From NCBI GenBank assembly GCA_019828595.1, contig JAHQRK010000002.1, positions 1,612,001 to 1,676,000 on the forward strand: a stretch of DNA of 64,000 nucleotides, written 5' to 3'. Of this stretch, positions 44,741 to 55,801 are shown in pieces (the stretch's first letter is position 1; every line of letters begins with the position of its first letter). Below the pieces are notes generated by a model, which saw nothing but the letters and a program-made list of their open reading frames with translations, ran no database searches and was not told where the DNA came from. This DNA is from Aphanomyces cochlioides. Its lineage: Eukaryota > Oomycota > Saprolegniomycetes > Saprolegniales > Verrucalvaceae. The translations under genes and the position numbers were made by a program.

Positions 44741-46992
44741 TTATCTATCAAGGCCAAAGCCTATCTTCAGCTGGGATGTAAGATCATCGAGCATGCTATT
44801 TGTGCAATCTGACGAGACTTTAGTCTGCTGCTGCTTGGCTGATACTTTATGTTTCCGCTCAAGATCTTGGACTTGCTCTGTGAGATTGACAATTGCTGTC
44901 TCTAATTGTGAAATAATTTCTGTTTCAGCTGCTGGCGGTGGTGGTGGCAACAATGGATTGAGTTTTTGTTTCAAGGACAAGTTTTCAGCCTACTCTCCGG
45001 TGTGAAGAATTGAACCAAATAGTTGTCCAACCTCCACTCGGTCAATGTGTTCTTGTGCTTTTGCTTGAGCATTTTCCAATGTAGATATCCGCTCCATGAG
45101 TTTTATCAGCTACACTTCTCGTGAGTAATTGACTTTTGAAACTCAAAGGTACCATTTGTTGGTCGAGGCGTTTGGCCGGAGTCGGCTCTTGATTCGAACG
45201 AAACATTTGATCATTCATGAGCATGTCCAATGCAGACATGTCGAAATCTGAGGTATTTTCAGGCGTTGTCACTGATGAACGCGACTTGACTGTTGGTGTC
45301 GTCGGTTTTTTCTTCTGGAGTGCATTCTTCGTCGTCTCCTTGTTGCTCGACTTTGCGTGAACTTTATTTTTCGGGGCAACTTGAAATGTGGTGTAGTTGG
45401 TGACTCGTTTAAATGTCTGGACTGCCTTTTCAGTGTTGATGTTTTTTGTTCCATTCGTCTTTCTTCAGTTTAGCACGACAAAATTTCGTCTTTGTACCTG
45501 TAAACCACCACGAGATAGAGCCATGTGCGATTTATGACCCAAATCGGGCTTGGTTGGAATTTTTGTAAATATTGACGCGATTACATCGTTGGCTGAAGGA
45601 CGGTGACATCCCCAAGATCGCAGCACACCTTTCAGCAATAAATGCTCCATTGGATGATTCATTGAAGGAGACGCCACAGTCTGTCGCTCCTGGAGAATTT
45701 TATTGATGAATGTTGATACTCGATTGTCTAGAGGCACCACCGTTAGTGAGTGGCTCATGACGAATTTCTCCCACCAGTATTCGAGTTGTCTTTCAACAGC
45801 AAGATGGTCAACGTCGTATTGGTTTGGAGAGTTTCGGCAAAATTAAGAACACCTCGAGGTCCAATTTTATTTTCGTTCAAGTTGAGTCCTACAGCACAGA
45901 TCCATAAATTGACCTCTTTCACGCAACTCACCGTAGAGCCAACTGTCGTTGTATAAAGCGTGACAAAGAATATCAGTTGCGGCATCTCCGAAAGAATTTG
46001 TGGCTAAATTTACCAAGAAGCATCCTTCTCCACGTGTGGGCACAGTTTGCCCCCTCAAAGTCATACTCCAGTACACTTCGTCTCGACGAGCGGCTTGTGA
46101 CTAGAAAATTGTGAGTCAGAATGGAATTTGCGCCTTACCCGAAGGATCCGAGCAACAGGACGCGCACTGGTATCAGTGAGATTGCAATTTGCCAACCCCA
46201 CGTGGCACAGGTTCGGTCGATTTGCTAATGCTTCCTCCAATACTACACTAGGGGTAAGATTGATAGCAGAAATTTTACGCACTGTCGAGGCCAGAGTCGC
46301 CCATTGAAGAACCGTCAAAGTCAATGGATTGAATAGTCTTGCAATGCCCAAGACCCTACAAAGTTGAAGCTCCCAGTGAAACGAGGGCTACTTGGACTTA
46401 CTTTGGTTAAGTCTGCTGTCAATTCGTCGTTGAGATGAACTCCGATTAAATGGAGTGATAGTAAATGGGTAGCTTTAGCTGCCATCACACTCATACTCCT
46501 GGATAATTCAAGCAATGAGCCCAAGGTCAAGTGGACACACATGTACCGAGCAATCTTTGAATATCCTGGTGGTAGCATAGCGTATGGCTCTTCCAATCCG
46601 AGTCGCATTAACTTTTGTCGAAGAGCTAGTGGCGTGCGTGAGCATGTTATAGTTTGCAGGCAACAAACCTCGCTTCATGGGAACTTTTCCCACATCAATA
46701 TGCACATATTCAACCGCAGTGGATTTCGACAAAAAGTCACACATAACACGCAGCTAGACTCATTATGAAGCATATAAAGCGCTTCATTCGGTACCTCTTC
46801 TGGATCCAAATTATCGACGTGAAGCAGCAGAGATTGTCGCCTACAATTGCAACATTGAAGACGTTGCAAGCGAGGTGCGTCCTACTCAAAGACTTGTGCA
46901 GAGTCTGCAATCGGCTCGGTGTTCTTTTTGTTGCAGAAGTCGATGTATGATGGGTACAGAGGCAAGCATTTTGGCGCTTTTGCGCCTGGCAT
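44741..46992 (-). CDS. CEP78: Centrosomal protein CEP78
   Basis: Twelve minus-strand exons: 46992-46958 (uncertain), 46840-46795, 46753-46669, 46625-46402, 46355-46283, 46242-46139, 46100-45932, 45888-45775, 45727-45498, 45458-45153, 45109-45032, 44989-44741; 570 aa. The leucine-rich repeats follow CEP78 unit by unit: VGLANCNLTDTSARPVARIL, then RSQAARRDEVYWSMTLRG (CEP78 has an equivalent inter-repeat insert), LVNLATNSFGDAATDILCHAL and LQTNTTLTILLL. A coiled coil near the end (IVNLTEQVQDLERKHKV) matches the family layout. CEP78 sits at mature centrioles and regulates CP110 removal and ciliogenesis. Exon 1 is doubtful: a longer first exon encoding YPSYIDFCNKKNTEP looks more CEP78-like but runs into an in-frame TAG and no intron rescues it. 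A TATCCGGATA element lies 90 bp upstream. Confidence 0.85.
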
Positions 46993-47081
46993 CGTCTTGG
47001 CTCCTCAAGATACACGTTTGATAAAGTTTCGTATTTTTGTCAATAAAGTACATTTTTCGTAAAAGTCCATTGCATCTTCTC

Positions 47082-47112
47082 TATCCGGATAATGCATCTT
47101 AATTATCCGGAC
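47082..47112. promoter_or_regulatory. TATCCGGATA palindrome and TTATCCGGAC copy
   Basis: In the divergent spacer between CEP78 and the 155-aa gene: TATCCGGATA at 47082-47091 and TTATCCGGAC at 47103-47112, 23 bp before the plus-strand ATG. Confidence 0.5.
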
Positions 47113-47134
47113 ATGTGAGATTCATGAACTTTTT

Positions 47135-47799
47135 ATGAGAGCCTTCAAGTCCCTCCATCGGACTGCCATGACATGGTTGACGTCAAGCAAGAGGTAGGAC
47201 GGACTGAGTGGATACACTTCCAGCATTCGTTGGACGTAGAAAACTGGAGAAAGACTGATTCATTCCAGTGAACCAGGTCAACGAACGATACAACATGGTG
47301 ACGTTGATTCGGCTGGATGTTCCTTCCGGCTATCAACAACAACATTGCTCTCGTTGCGGGACACGCTTGACGATTGTGACGAGGCCAGTGATACATACAA
47401 TACTGTACTGCACTAAAAATGCTGTCGTCGACGCTTTTCGACAATGCGACCGGCCGCAAATACCGGTAGTGCCAGCACTTACAGTACTCGACAATTGTGG
47501 TCAGCTGGGGAGAACGTGCCATTGCAATCAAGAACATTCCGAGCGCCTCTACAGCGACTTTTTCAACGGGATGTAGGTGTCAACAATGTCACACGTGTCA
47601 AGTGTCTCGAGGATGCACCTGTTAACGGACCAGTTTTGTACGCCTGCCTTTCCTCGCCATGGAGAAATTGGACGTTGGGCTTTTGGGTGGACTTTGTCTT
47701 ATCTTTGTCGCGCGCTGTCCTCATGGGTTCTCCCCTCCACGCGTCGATTCTCAGCGTCAATTTCTTGATGGATCATTTTCGGACGGTTCAAACCAATGA
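47135..47799 (+). CDS. Unknown 155-aa protein, four exons
   Basis: Exons 47135-47193, 47269-47404, 47470-47576 and 47634-47799 (introns 75, 65 and 57 nt) join in exact phase to 155 aa. The N-terminus MRAFKSLHRTAMTWLTSSK is amphipathic and basic, like a mitochondrial presequence. Near the C-terminus LDVGLLGGLCLIFVARC is a probable membrane helix. The middle includes IVVSWGERAIAIKNIPS. No family is recognised, and introns are longer than the local norm, so the exon choice could be wrong (a 39-nt intron at 47466-47504 is a competing option). The divergent CEP78 promoter and the paired CCGGATA motifs support a real transcription start here. Confidence 0.4.
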
Positions 47800-48188
47800 G
47801 AAGTTCGTTCTATGAAATATTTATTAAAATATATTGAATCCGCCTTATATTTTTTTAAAGTCGGAAAATAATGTGTTGAATCAGCTGGCCGGATGGTCCT
47901 CTGGCCTGCAATTCTCACAAACAGTACTCAGGCTGTGGACCAGACGCGACGACAACTCCCAAGGTTTGCCCTTGGGAAGGCTCGCAGCGAGACCGAGACA
48001 CGACACGACTCGGTCCGCTCATACACAACCATCAACGGCGCGGAAATTGTGGAAAGAATGTCGCGCCAAGCGAAGCCTCAGCTCAATTGTTGGCTGTCAA
48101 CCTTGTCGCGACGAAAAATCACTTGATTTTTGTATACATGACGATGGATGTACTAATGTGTAAGTCACTCCCAGCGAGATAAAGGCAG

Positions 48189-50183
48189 CACATCCGGATC
48201 TGCGACTGTCTGGGTCGTGTGGATGCAGCATTGGAGTGCATCACACAGTATACCATGCAAGTGGGAGGAAACCTCATGGATTCGAGCCTTCCAATGTATC
48301 TGGCGCGGTCGTCGCCCGACGTGTACGATACCATTCCGTCCTACCGACGATGGCTCCATTCAGTGGCTGCGAAAGGATTCCCGCCATTGATTGAAGAGAA
48401 GCTTCGACATGCAGCACACATCAAAAGCCAAGAACTGCTCTTTCAAGACACTTCAGTTGCCTCGCATCATCGACATCTTCAAAACAGTAGCAGCAAAAGC
48501 GGTAGTGCACCCGTTGTATCCAAGAACAGCATGTGGACATTCGACAAAGAGAAGAACGGCGTCTTGCTCTGCCATGGGTATTCAGCCTCTGGCGAATACA
48601 TGGTCAAAGCCTCAGTGAATGCATCAACCCGCGTCGCGCCACTCGCTACAATGCTCGACATGAATACAACCAACGCTTTCAACGACACGATGTCTCAGTT
48701 GGGCTCGTCCTGGTTTGGTGAAGGTGAAGTTATCTCGTCACTCCGAGAACCTTCGTCAGTTCACGACATGTATTTCCGGTGGATGACTTGGGGCGTCGAT
48801 GCTGATCTCAAGGACTTTACCTTCCTCAGCCACACTAAACTGTACGACGGCCAGCGAGATGAAGTCGACGGCAGTATGGGCGACGATGATATTGAGTTTA
48901 TGACTCAGCTGTGGGACTCAGTCGACTTGTTTCCCCTGCCATGCCCTCACACTGAGCGAACTGTGATGAAAAACTCTGGGTTTCTCGTCGAACGAACGCG
49001 CGATCGCGACGTTTGCCGAGTCAGCTTTGTCCTCTGTATTGACCGAAACAGGAAACGCGAGAAATGGATGGATCGTATGGCTTACACACTCGTCCACGAA
49101 ATTGCCGTCAAGTGTCGAGACGTGTCGGCAGTCCAAGTTGCGCTCAAGCACGAGTTCGGCAATGAACACCACTGCAGCACATGCTTGAAGACGTTTACAA
49201 TGTTTCGAAGACGCCACCATTGCCGCCTTTGCACTGGTGCAATCTGCAATGTGTGCTCCACCACACTCACTATCGGCACGACTGACCGCAAGGCTGTTCG
49301 TGCTTGTTTGGCTTGCAGCACAAGCAGCAACGAGTCGACATTCAACCGACGATTGCTGATGACAAGCCGGAAGTGTGGTCGATCTGTCTCCGGTCAGTAC
49401 AGCATCATGGACACACAACGGGACCTTCGAACAAGCCGGAAGAGTGGTCGAGCTGTCTCCATTCAGTACAGCATCATGGACACACAACGGGACCTTCGAA
49501 GTACCAACAGCTCATACATTGATCCACTCGCTACATCAACTGCAATGCCATCTCCTCGGTCATCAAGTCGCTCGTCAAATCGCAGTGGTCGTCACCTTCT
49601 GGACGATATAGTCGCTGCAAAGGCTATTCAAGCGCCACCTGTACCTCTGCCCTCCAGCCACCAACTATTGCAGCACCATCAGATGCCTAAGAAGTCATTC
49701 CGGTCATCAACGACCACTACCTTATCAAGTCAAGAACTAAGTCCACCCACAAATGAGTTTGCAAAGCTGCAACCTGGCTTAGTCTTGGCCATGGAAGACG
49801 GCCAACGATCTCGACAACCAAGCAGTCGAGATAGTCTTCCCCTCGAATCATATGCGTGGGAGGCTGTTGTTGCCCCCACTGCTCCAACAAAACCAACAAA
49901 TACTGCATGCGTCTTCCAAGGCGGCTCAATGGAAAGCCGACCTGACTCCTGGCGTCGCACAGAACCTCGTGCAGTTGTTCCTGACCTCGACGAAGAAACC
50001 GACACCTTCGATATGGTGAGCCGCACAGCATCATCCCCCCGGAACGATTTGATTCCACTGCCACGTGACTTGAGCCAGCCATTTATGCCACACAACTCAA
50101 CATTTCGACCGCCGCCGTCTCGAGAGCAGGACTCATTCGTCCGGCCATCCCTCATCAGTGTCTGTAGTGACTTTGAATTTTAA
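48189..50183 (+). CDS. FYVE zinc-finger protein with START-like domain, 5' exon unresolved
   Basis: The main exon encodes ~664 aa and ends at 50181-50183. It begins after a likely acceptor (GGCAG at 48184-48188); in-frame Met occurs at 48255. An upstream coding-like block (~47893-48160, including APSEASAQLLAVNLVATKN) probably supplies the N-terminus, but the join is ambiguous. The START-like part is followed by a FYVE finger at ~320-375: HHCSTCLKTF, RRRHHCRLC, ICNVCS and VRACLAC. The C-terminal ~280 residues are Ser/Pro/Arg-rich, probably disordered, and contain a 23-residue tandem duplication. PI3P-dependent endosome binding is expected. Confidence 0.75.
   Translation, partial: HIRICDCLGRVDAALECITQYTMQVGGNLMDSSLPMYLARSSPDVYDTIPSYRRWLHSVAAKGFPPLIEEKLRHAAHIKSQELLFQDTSVASHHRHLQNSSSKSGSAPVVSKNSMWTFDKEKNGVLLCHGYSASGEYMVKASVNASTRVAPLATMLDMNTTNAFNDTMSQLGSSWFGEGEVISSLREPSSVHDMYFRWMTWGVDADLKDFTFLSHTKLYDGQRDEVDGSMGDDDIEFMTQLWDSVDLFPLPCPHTERTVMKNSGFLVERTRDRDVCRVSFVLCIDRNRKREKWMDRMAYTLVHEIAVKCRDVSAVQVALKHEFGNEHHCSTCLKTFTMFRRRHHCRLCTGAICNVCSTTLTIGTTDRKAVRACLACSTSSNESTFNRRLLMTSRKCGRSVSGQYSIMDTQRDLRTSRKSGRAVSIQYSIMDTQRDLRSTNSSYIDPLATSTAMPSPRSSSRSSNRSGRHLLDDIVAAKAIQAPPVPLPSSHQLLQHHQMPKKSFRSSTTTTLSSQELSPPTNEFAKLQPGLVLAMEDGQRSRQPSSRDSLPLESYAWEAVVAPTAPTKPTNTACVFQGGSMESRPDSWRRTEPRAVVPDLDEETDTFDMVSRTASSPRNDLIPLPRDLSQPFMPHNSTFRPPPSREQDSFVRPSLISVCSDFEF
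49362..49499 (+). repeat. In-frame 69-bp tandem duplication inside the FYVE gene
   Basis: Two adjacent 69-bp units (49362-49430 and 49431-49499), each encoding 23 residues around QYSIMDTQRDLR, differ at only a few bases. The length is a multiple of three, so the frame is kept. Confidence 0.9.
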
Positions 50184-50202
50184 ATAGGAACATGTCAGTA
50201 TT

Positions 50203-50216
50203 TTATTCGGATCCGT
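50203..50216. promoter_or_regulatory. Variant CGGATCCG palindrome near the GCP gene start
   Basis: TTATTCGGATCCGTATAA has dyad symmetry and shares TCGGAT with the TATCCGGATA element. It lies ~20 bp before the ATG at 50237. The match to the other sites is partial. Confidence 0.3.
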
Positions 50217-50236
50217 ATAATTGTCCATTTTGAATC

Positions 50237-53200
50237 ATGCACGGGGGAGCGCAAGATGCTCGTGGTGTCATTGATCTTCTCCAAGAACTACGACAACGAC
50301 AAGTAAAACACCCTGCATAAAGAATGTATCAATTGTTGTTTGTTGTTAGATTGGAGATAGAGGAACTTTGAGGAACCTCCGTCGCGTATGGGATATCCTG
50401 CTCTTCACTTATGTATCAAACAGGAAATCAATCTTTCCCACTCAGTGATCTACGTAGGCAGCGACCAGTGATGTCAAGGTGGATGCTCGAAATGAAAAGG
50501 ACTATGTGACTCTTGAATATGCTTCATTGGTGTATTACATTCGACAACATTCTATTTTGTACAGTTGATGCAATATAGACGAAGTGTGATAAGTCGTCCT
50601 GTAGACTTCAAGTTGCAGACGGGATTGATGCAGTCGTGGATCATTTCTTGGGAGGTATATCAATCTTGATGCTTTCTATGGTGATGTCGTGAAAGGTGAA
50701 GATGAAGTCGAAGCACCATTTGATGTGATGCCAACATTACGACTGTTGCTTGCTTTATCAGGGGGATCTTCTGGGCAGACATTTGCAGATGAAAAACTTG
50801 GACAACAAACTCTCAAAGTACGTTGTCCCTCATAAATGGACTCATTTTATTTGATGTAGTTACTACGAAACAAAAAGCACTCAACCCATATTGAGTACAA
50901 TCGTCGGACTGGACAGGATATAGTGCAGTCAAATGTTCAGATTCTTAATGATCCGCACATCCTATTTCACATGCACAACACCCTTTCATCCGCTGATTCG
51001 TAAGTTATGAGCATCGAGTGCTCTTACTCGTGAAGTAAGGATATGTTGGATGCTATGTCTGCCGTCCCCGGATACAGTCATATGCAAAGAGACCTGTGGC
51101 ATGAAAAAGACATGGAGAAGTTTGTTGATTTATTCGGGGCCTTACATCACACCAAATTTCATCGAACTGACAATAAACTAGTTCGATTTGACGTAAGTAT
51201 CAATTTTCATGCTAAAATCATCTCGGTTGCAGATTCGCTTGAATTTGCCTGAGATAGACGATAGTCCACCGGACCTCATATCAAATGTGTTACAGTACGA
51301 ATGCACTTTGTGGCGAATTTTAATGTGAATTTAGGGCGAAACGAATTCCCCAGCCACGGCAACTACGACAACCAAAACCATTGGAACATTATCTCATGAA
51401 GGGGACTGCAAGCGTTGGAGCTACGGCAAACGACTGTGACCTACTCTTTTCGTCTCAGAAAACTGCAATTCAAATTTCGGTTCCCGAAAAAGGGAATACG
51501 AAAGCTTCAACTTTTGATAATACAACAGCTGCTCCGATGAAAGTGTGGGAAAATCTTGGGCCAAACAAAATTGAAGTAGCGCCACGCTTACGGCTGGGAG
51601 AGCACTCTCCTGGCTCAACCAGTACATCAACAACACTTGAAGGCGGCAGCAAAGAGCTAATGTCCGAAGTTGATCTCGTCAAGGTATTTGATGGTTGAAC
51701 AATCTTGTATTACTGTTTTCACACAGGGGGTGCAAAAAGTTCTTCAAGGCATCGAAACAAAAGTTTTCCAATTTGACCACCACGCAATGAAATTTGTCGT
51801 ATCTAGCACATTTTTAAAAGCCAGTCCTTCGTTTGATACTTGTAGCTTTCTTCATGTCTGATTCTCTGTACTTCATGCGCTCAAATTGGCACTAGGTTTT
51901 CGCACAGATGGGAACCTATATTTCAAGACTACAAACTCTATCATCTCTCTTCAGACAGAGCCCTTTGATTGGTGGTAGAATATTGCAATCATTGGGAATA
52001 TCCTTGCACACCTTTCTTGCCAGTAATCATGTACGCTTGACAGTTTTGCCACATCTTATTTCTTTTATAATTAGGCTTATATACTCAGTTTACAGAAAAA
52101 GACCCTGGTGAGTGTGTGGTCTGCTACTAGTACCTCCAGAGCTCGTATGCTCGAAGTCGCTCGCTTATTTATGTGTGACGATGACACTTTGTGGATTGGA
52201 GGTGAACGTCGGGTGAATCTGACTATTGCCTTGGTGTCTGACATTATGAGTAGTTGATAATGACAGTGATACCACGAGGAATTGATATGTTGAATCACAT
52301 CTGTCGCGCTATTATACAATGTCAATGCTCTGAACATTTCACAGCCAGTCTATTTATCTGGCTTTTTGTTCAAATATCCTCTCCATACTTCCAAGCGTTG
52401 TCGCAGTGGATATTCTTGGGGGAGTTAACCGACGAGCAGGTATAACGAGTGATTATGTTGATTATGAGTATATATTTTGCAGATGGAATTCATGGATCAA
52501 AACACCTTCAGGTGCTTGGATTGTGTCGCAGACCAGAGAATCATTTTGGATTCTATTTCAGAGGCTGGCGCTCTATTACAGGTTACTCGAGAGATTAATA
52601 CACACGTATATTACCTCAGTTCGGTAAGTCATGCTGTAGAATCATACTCATTTTTTGTAGTTTAAGTGGTCGCCATTACAGCTAATCACTAATCTGAGTC
52701 AAGTTCAGGTATTTGAATATTCAAGTTTGCTGATTTCATTGGCTTGCAGCAATACATAGACCAGCACAGCGATAACTTACAAACGACAAGAGCAGCGATG
52801 GAAAAATATAAGAAAGAACAACTTGAAATCCTTGCTGACGCAATATACGACTTGAAAGCTTCCCATCCTCGCAGTGAAACAACCGTGAGATATATTTCTG
52901 CCATTGTGCCTCAAGCTTGAACTTAGGATATGCAAACTAATGAAGATGCTCGCAGACAACTGAGAAGATTTCAGCAGCAGCTCCAAAGAAGACTGCTCGA
53001 TGAACAAATTCAAGAAAAGAAGAGTCAGGAGTATCGCCGGCGAGCTCAGGAATTGCTTGACGATGAGGCTACTACTCGCCGAGATCGCGAGTCCCAGCTT
53101 CAAATTGAGCACGACAAAAAGCGATTAATTGAAATGTTCTCTGATTTTATTCACAAGAAGTTCCCGCTGATGTCTTCTCGTAGATATGATGGCCTCATGG

Positions 53201-55790
53201 CCGACTCTGAGCGTCGACACAGAAAAGCATTGTGGAAACAAGTTCGAGCCTCGCGTAAGCTCACAGCTCCGAGTTCTCTGTCAAATCTATTGCATATGGA
53301 AATAGCGGATTGGCGTCAAGGTACATTTAATTGGGATGTTAAACTAAAATTTGAGTAGCTTCTAATATAGACTCACAAATTCGCCCCCAAACTGACCTAA
53401 ATCCGGGTCAACTCAAACACCAGAGGGCTATTGGTGCTGTAGAAACTGATGAGAGAGACTTGAAGAATCAGAGTACTATTCGAGTACTTCAAGCACCTGG
53501 TGGGAACTCTGCAGCAAATATTCTGCACGACAATTCAATTGACGAGGCCATGATGCCACATACATCAGTGCGAGTTTCTCAAGAGCCCGGGGGAGACGGC
53601 CACACTGCTGAAAGTCTAATTTATCAAGGGGAAGACTCTGGTGAAAATCATCTACACACCAATATTCGCCTACTGAACGTTCCCGGTGGAGGTGGCACTG
53701 ACGCTTTCAATACAATTTACCAAGGTGAAAATTTGGTTGCGAATCATATCAATACAACTCGCGTGACACAAGAGCCTGGTGGTAGTGGAGAAGCTGCAAT
53801 CAAGACAATTTATAATGGTGATCTGGAGCAAGCAAATGCATTTGGCCACACTCGAATTTTACAAGAGCCTGGTGCAAGTGGCTCTTCTACCGACAACGCG
53901 ATTTATCGTGGACAAGACGAATATCGTTCAGATGTACCATCAGTTCGTGTGCTGCAAGAACCCGGAGGAAGTGGCAGATCAGCTGCCAACATTATTCACC
54001 AAGGTGGTGATGAATACGTCGAGAACAGCCACATCCGCATCGTTCAAGAGCCTGGGGGTAGTGGAAAAACAGTCAGTAGTATTCTTTATGGAAAGGCACT
54101 CGATGAACAGGATCCATTCCGAGCCACCATTCGAGTGACTCAAGCTCCAGGGGGAGATGGCAGCGAATTAAATGACACTTTGTACGCATCATTTTCCAAA
54201 CTTGGTATTTCGAAGTCAAGTGTGAAAATATTGGCCCCGTCAGGAGGAGGTTATGATACTGTTTCGAAATTAGTATTTGGTGGACTGCAGGAGAAGGCCA
54301 AGACACGCCTTCAAGACCAGAAATCAAACATACGTCTCGAGTGGAAACTTTTCCAAGACAGGACAAAGCAAGAATTGACCTATCCATCGATAGTAGCTTC
54401 GCAGATCGATTCAACAAGATTGGAAGGCGATTTCGATCAAGCCATTGTGGCTTACAGAGCATTGATGGACAGTGTAAGCACGTAAGTGATCGGTAAGACT
54501 GTAAATTTCGTAGGACGAAACAATCGAATATCCCCCCATCGAGAAATTAATTTCCTTCAGCATCAGACAACCTATTCTAGACCAGAGGGCCTTTGTGGGA
54601 TCTGTTACATTAAGTCTACTTCGAGAGCATGTTCACTTAATGAGCCACTTGAGTGCTTTGCATGATCTGGTATTGCTCAATGGAGGTAAATTTTGCTTCC
54701 TTGATTCGGGTATTGATATCAAGTCAGGAATTTGGGTCGAGAGGTTTATGCAAGAATTTACGGCAGGCCTTGAAGCTTCAACTCGTGTGAATTGGGGAGT
54801 GCCTGGCTCTCTTAATGACTTGCTGGCTGCTGCTCTTGACGAAGCAAACTACAATCAGACCGAGGCCAGTCACCTATTTGCATTTGGAACCACAGACGAA
54901 CTAGAATTGCGTATGTCCAATCTCTTGACGGAGGGAGCTAATTCAGGCATGTAGTTCTGGCAAATCGGACTCTAGTTCCTCCTTTGCAAGAAGTTCTTCG
55001 TGGCATCGAGCCTGTGTACGCCTTGCCCAAAGTGCTCGAGGTGGTGATTCCTTTGCCAAAGTTGCGTGTATACACACGTATTCATTCGCATCTATTCCAG
55101 CTGAAAGCAATCGCATATTCCATGCAAAGTGTTCGTCATACATTGCGGAAGTACAATGTTTCAAGCACGTCTTGCCATCTCATGGCCCATATTCAATATC
55201 ATTTATGTACGACACTTGTCTCCCACTGCTTCCAAGTACAACACTCTCTTTCATCGTTATAACTGACAATCTTAGTCAATTGCTGAGGAATGGCATCGCT
55301 TTCAAAAAAAAATTTCCGACTGCAATGATACAATCGACTTCAAGAAGCATCACAATACATTTATCATGTCGATTGAGCACAGGTAGCTTGTATTTGATCG
55401 ATCGATGTCAAGTGATCTGCCATATAGGTGCTTTCTCGACACGAATACCGAACAGGTATAATGTTTATGCCTGCAATCAAACTCACGATGAAATGAAGGT
55501 GCACCGGAACATTCAAACATGCCTTGATCGGGTTGTACACGTCGTCGAAGTTATTCAAAACAATTCAACGAGTGCCTTGACTTTGAATCGGGTCCTCGCT
55601 CACTTACTCCAAAATGCTACTGACCAGCAAAAGGAAATGTCTGATCTCGTTCAAGCCCTACGCGATGACCCCTCAGAGGCGGCTGGTGTAAGTACTCTTC
55701 TAGCAGCCATCTTGATACCTTCCTGCTTCATAGGAGCTCTTGCGTCGCCTCGATTTCAATGACTTCTACTCTGGAGACCAAAGTTTTTAA
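50237..55790 (+). CDS. Gamma-tubulin complex component (GCP6/GCP5-like) with internal PGG repeat array
   Basis: Twenty-five exons, 1514 aa: 50237-50302, 50350-50412, 50458-50529, 50579-50654, 50696-50817, 50860-50999, 51036-51192, 51233-51288, 51335-51683, 51727-51855, 51896-52030, 52075-52201, 52267-52439, 52483-52623, 52661-52708, 52750-52884, 52927-53320, 53371-54473, 54514-54910, 54955-55235, 55276-55382, 55428-55455, 55499-55687, 55734-55790. (A 48-nt in-frame intron may split 54955-55235.) The GRIP1 half has VQKVLQGIETKVFQFD and PRGIDMLNHICRAI; the GRIP2 half has LSLLREHVHLMSHLSALHD, YTRIHSHLFQLKAIAYSM and the closing LLRRLDFNDFY. Between them are a coiled coil and the repeats. GCPs build the gamma-tubulin ring complex that nucleates microtubules; an insert between halves is typical of GCP6. 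Confidence 0.85.
53473..54283 (+). repeat. About nine ~31-residue PGG repeats in the GCP insert
   Basis: Residues ~829-1100 of the GCP contain eight clear units and one degenerate unit of the form [IV]R[VI]xQEPGGxG.....I[YH].G, for example IRVLQAPGGNSAANIL, VRVSQEPGGDGHTAESLIY and IRIVQEPGGSGKTVSSILY. Spacing is 30-33 residues and the DNA copies are well diverged, so the array is old. The core resembles the R[VI]L.PPGG motif of JPT1/HN1 (Jupiter) microtubule-associated proteins. Confidence 0.88.
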
Positions 55791-55801
55791 AGAGGCAATT
55801 T

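Noticed and set aside
48918..49487. Antisense ~190-codon frame within the FYVE gene
   Set aside because: The repeat-like protein it predicts simply reflects the 69-bp DNA duplication read in reverse; the plus strand encodes the FYVE finger.
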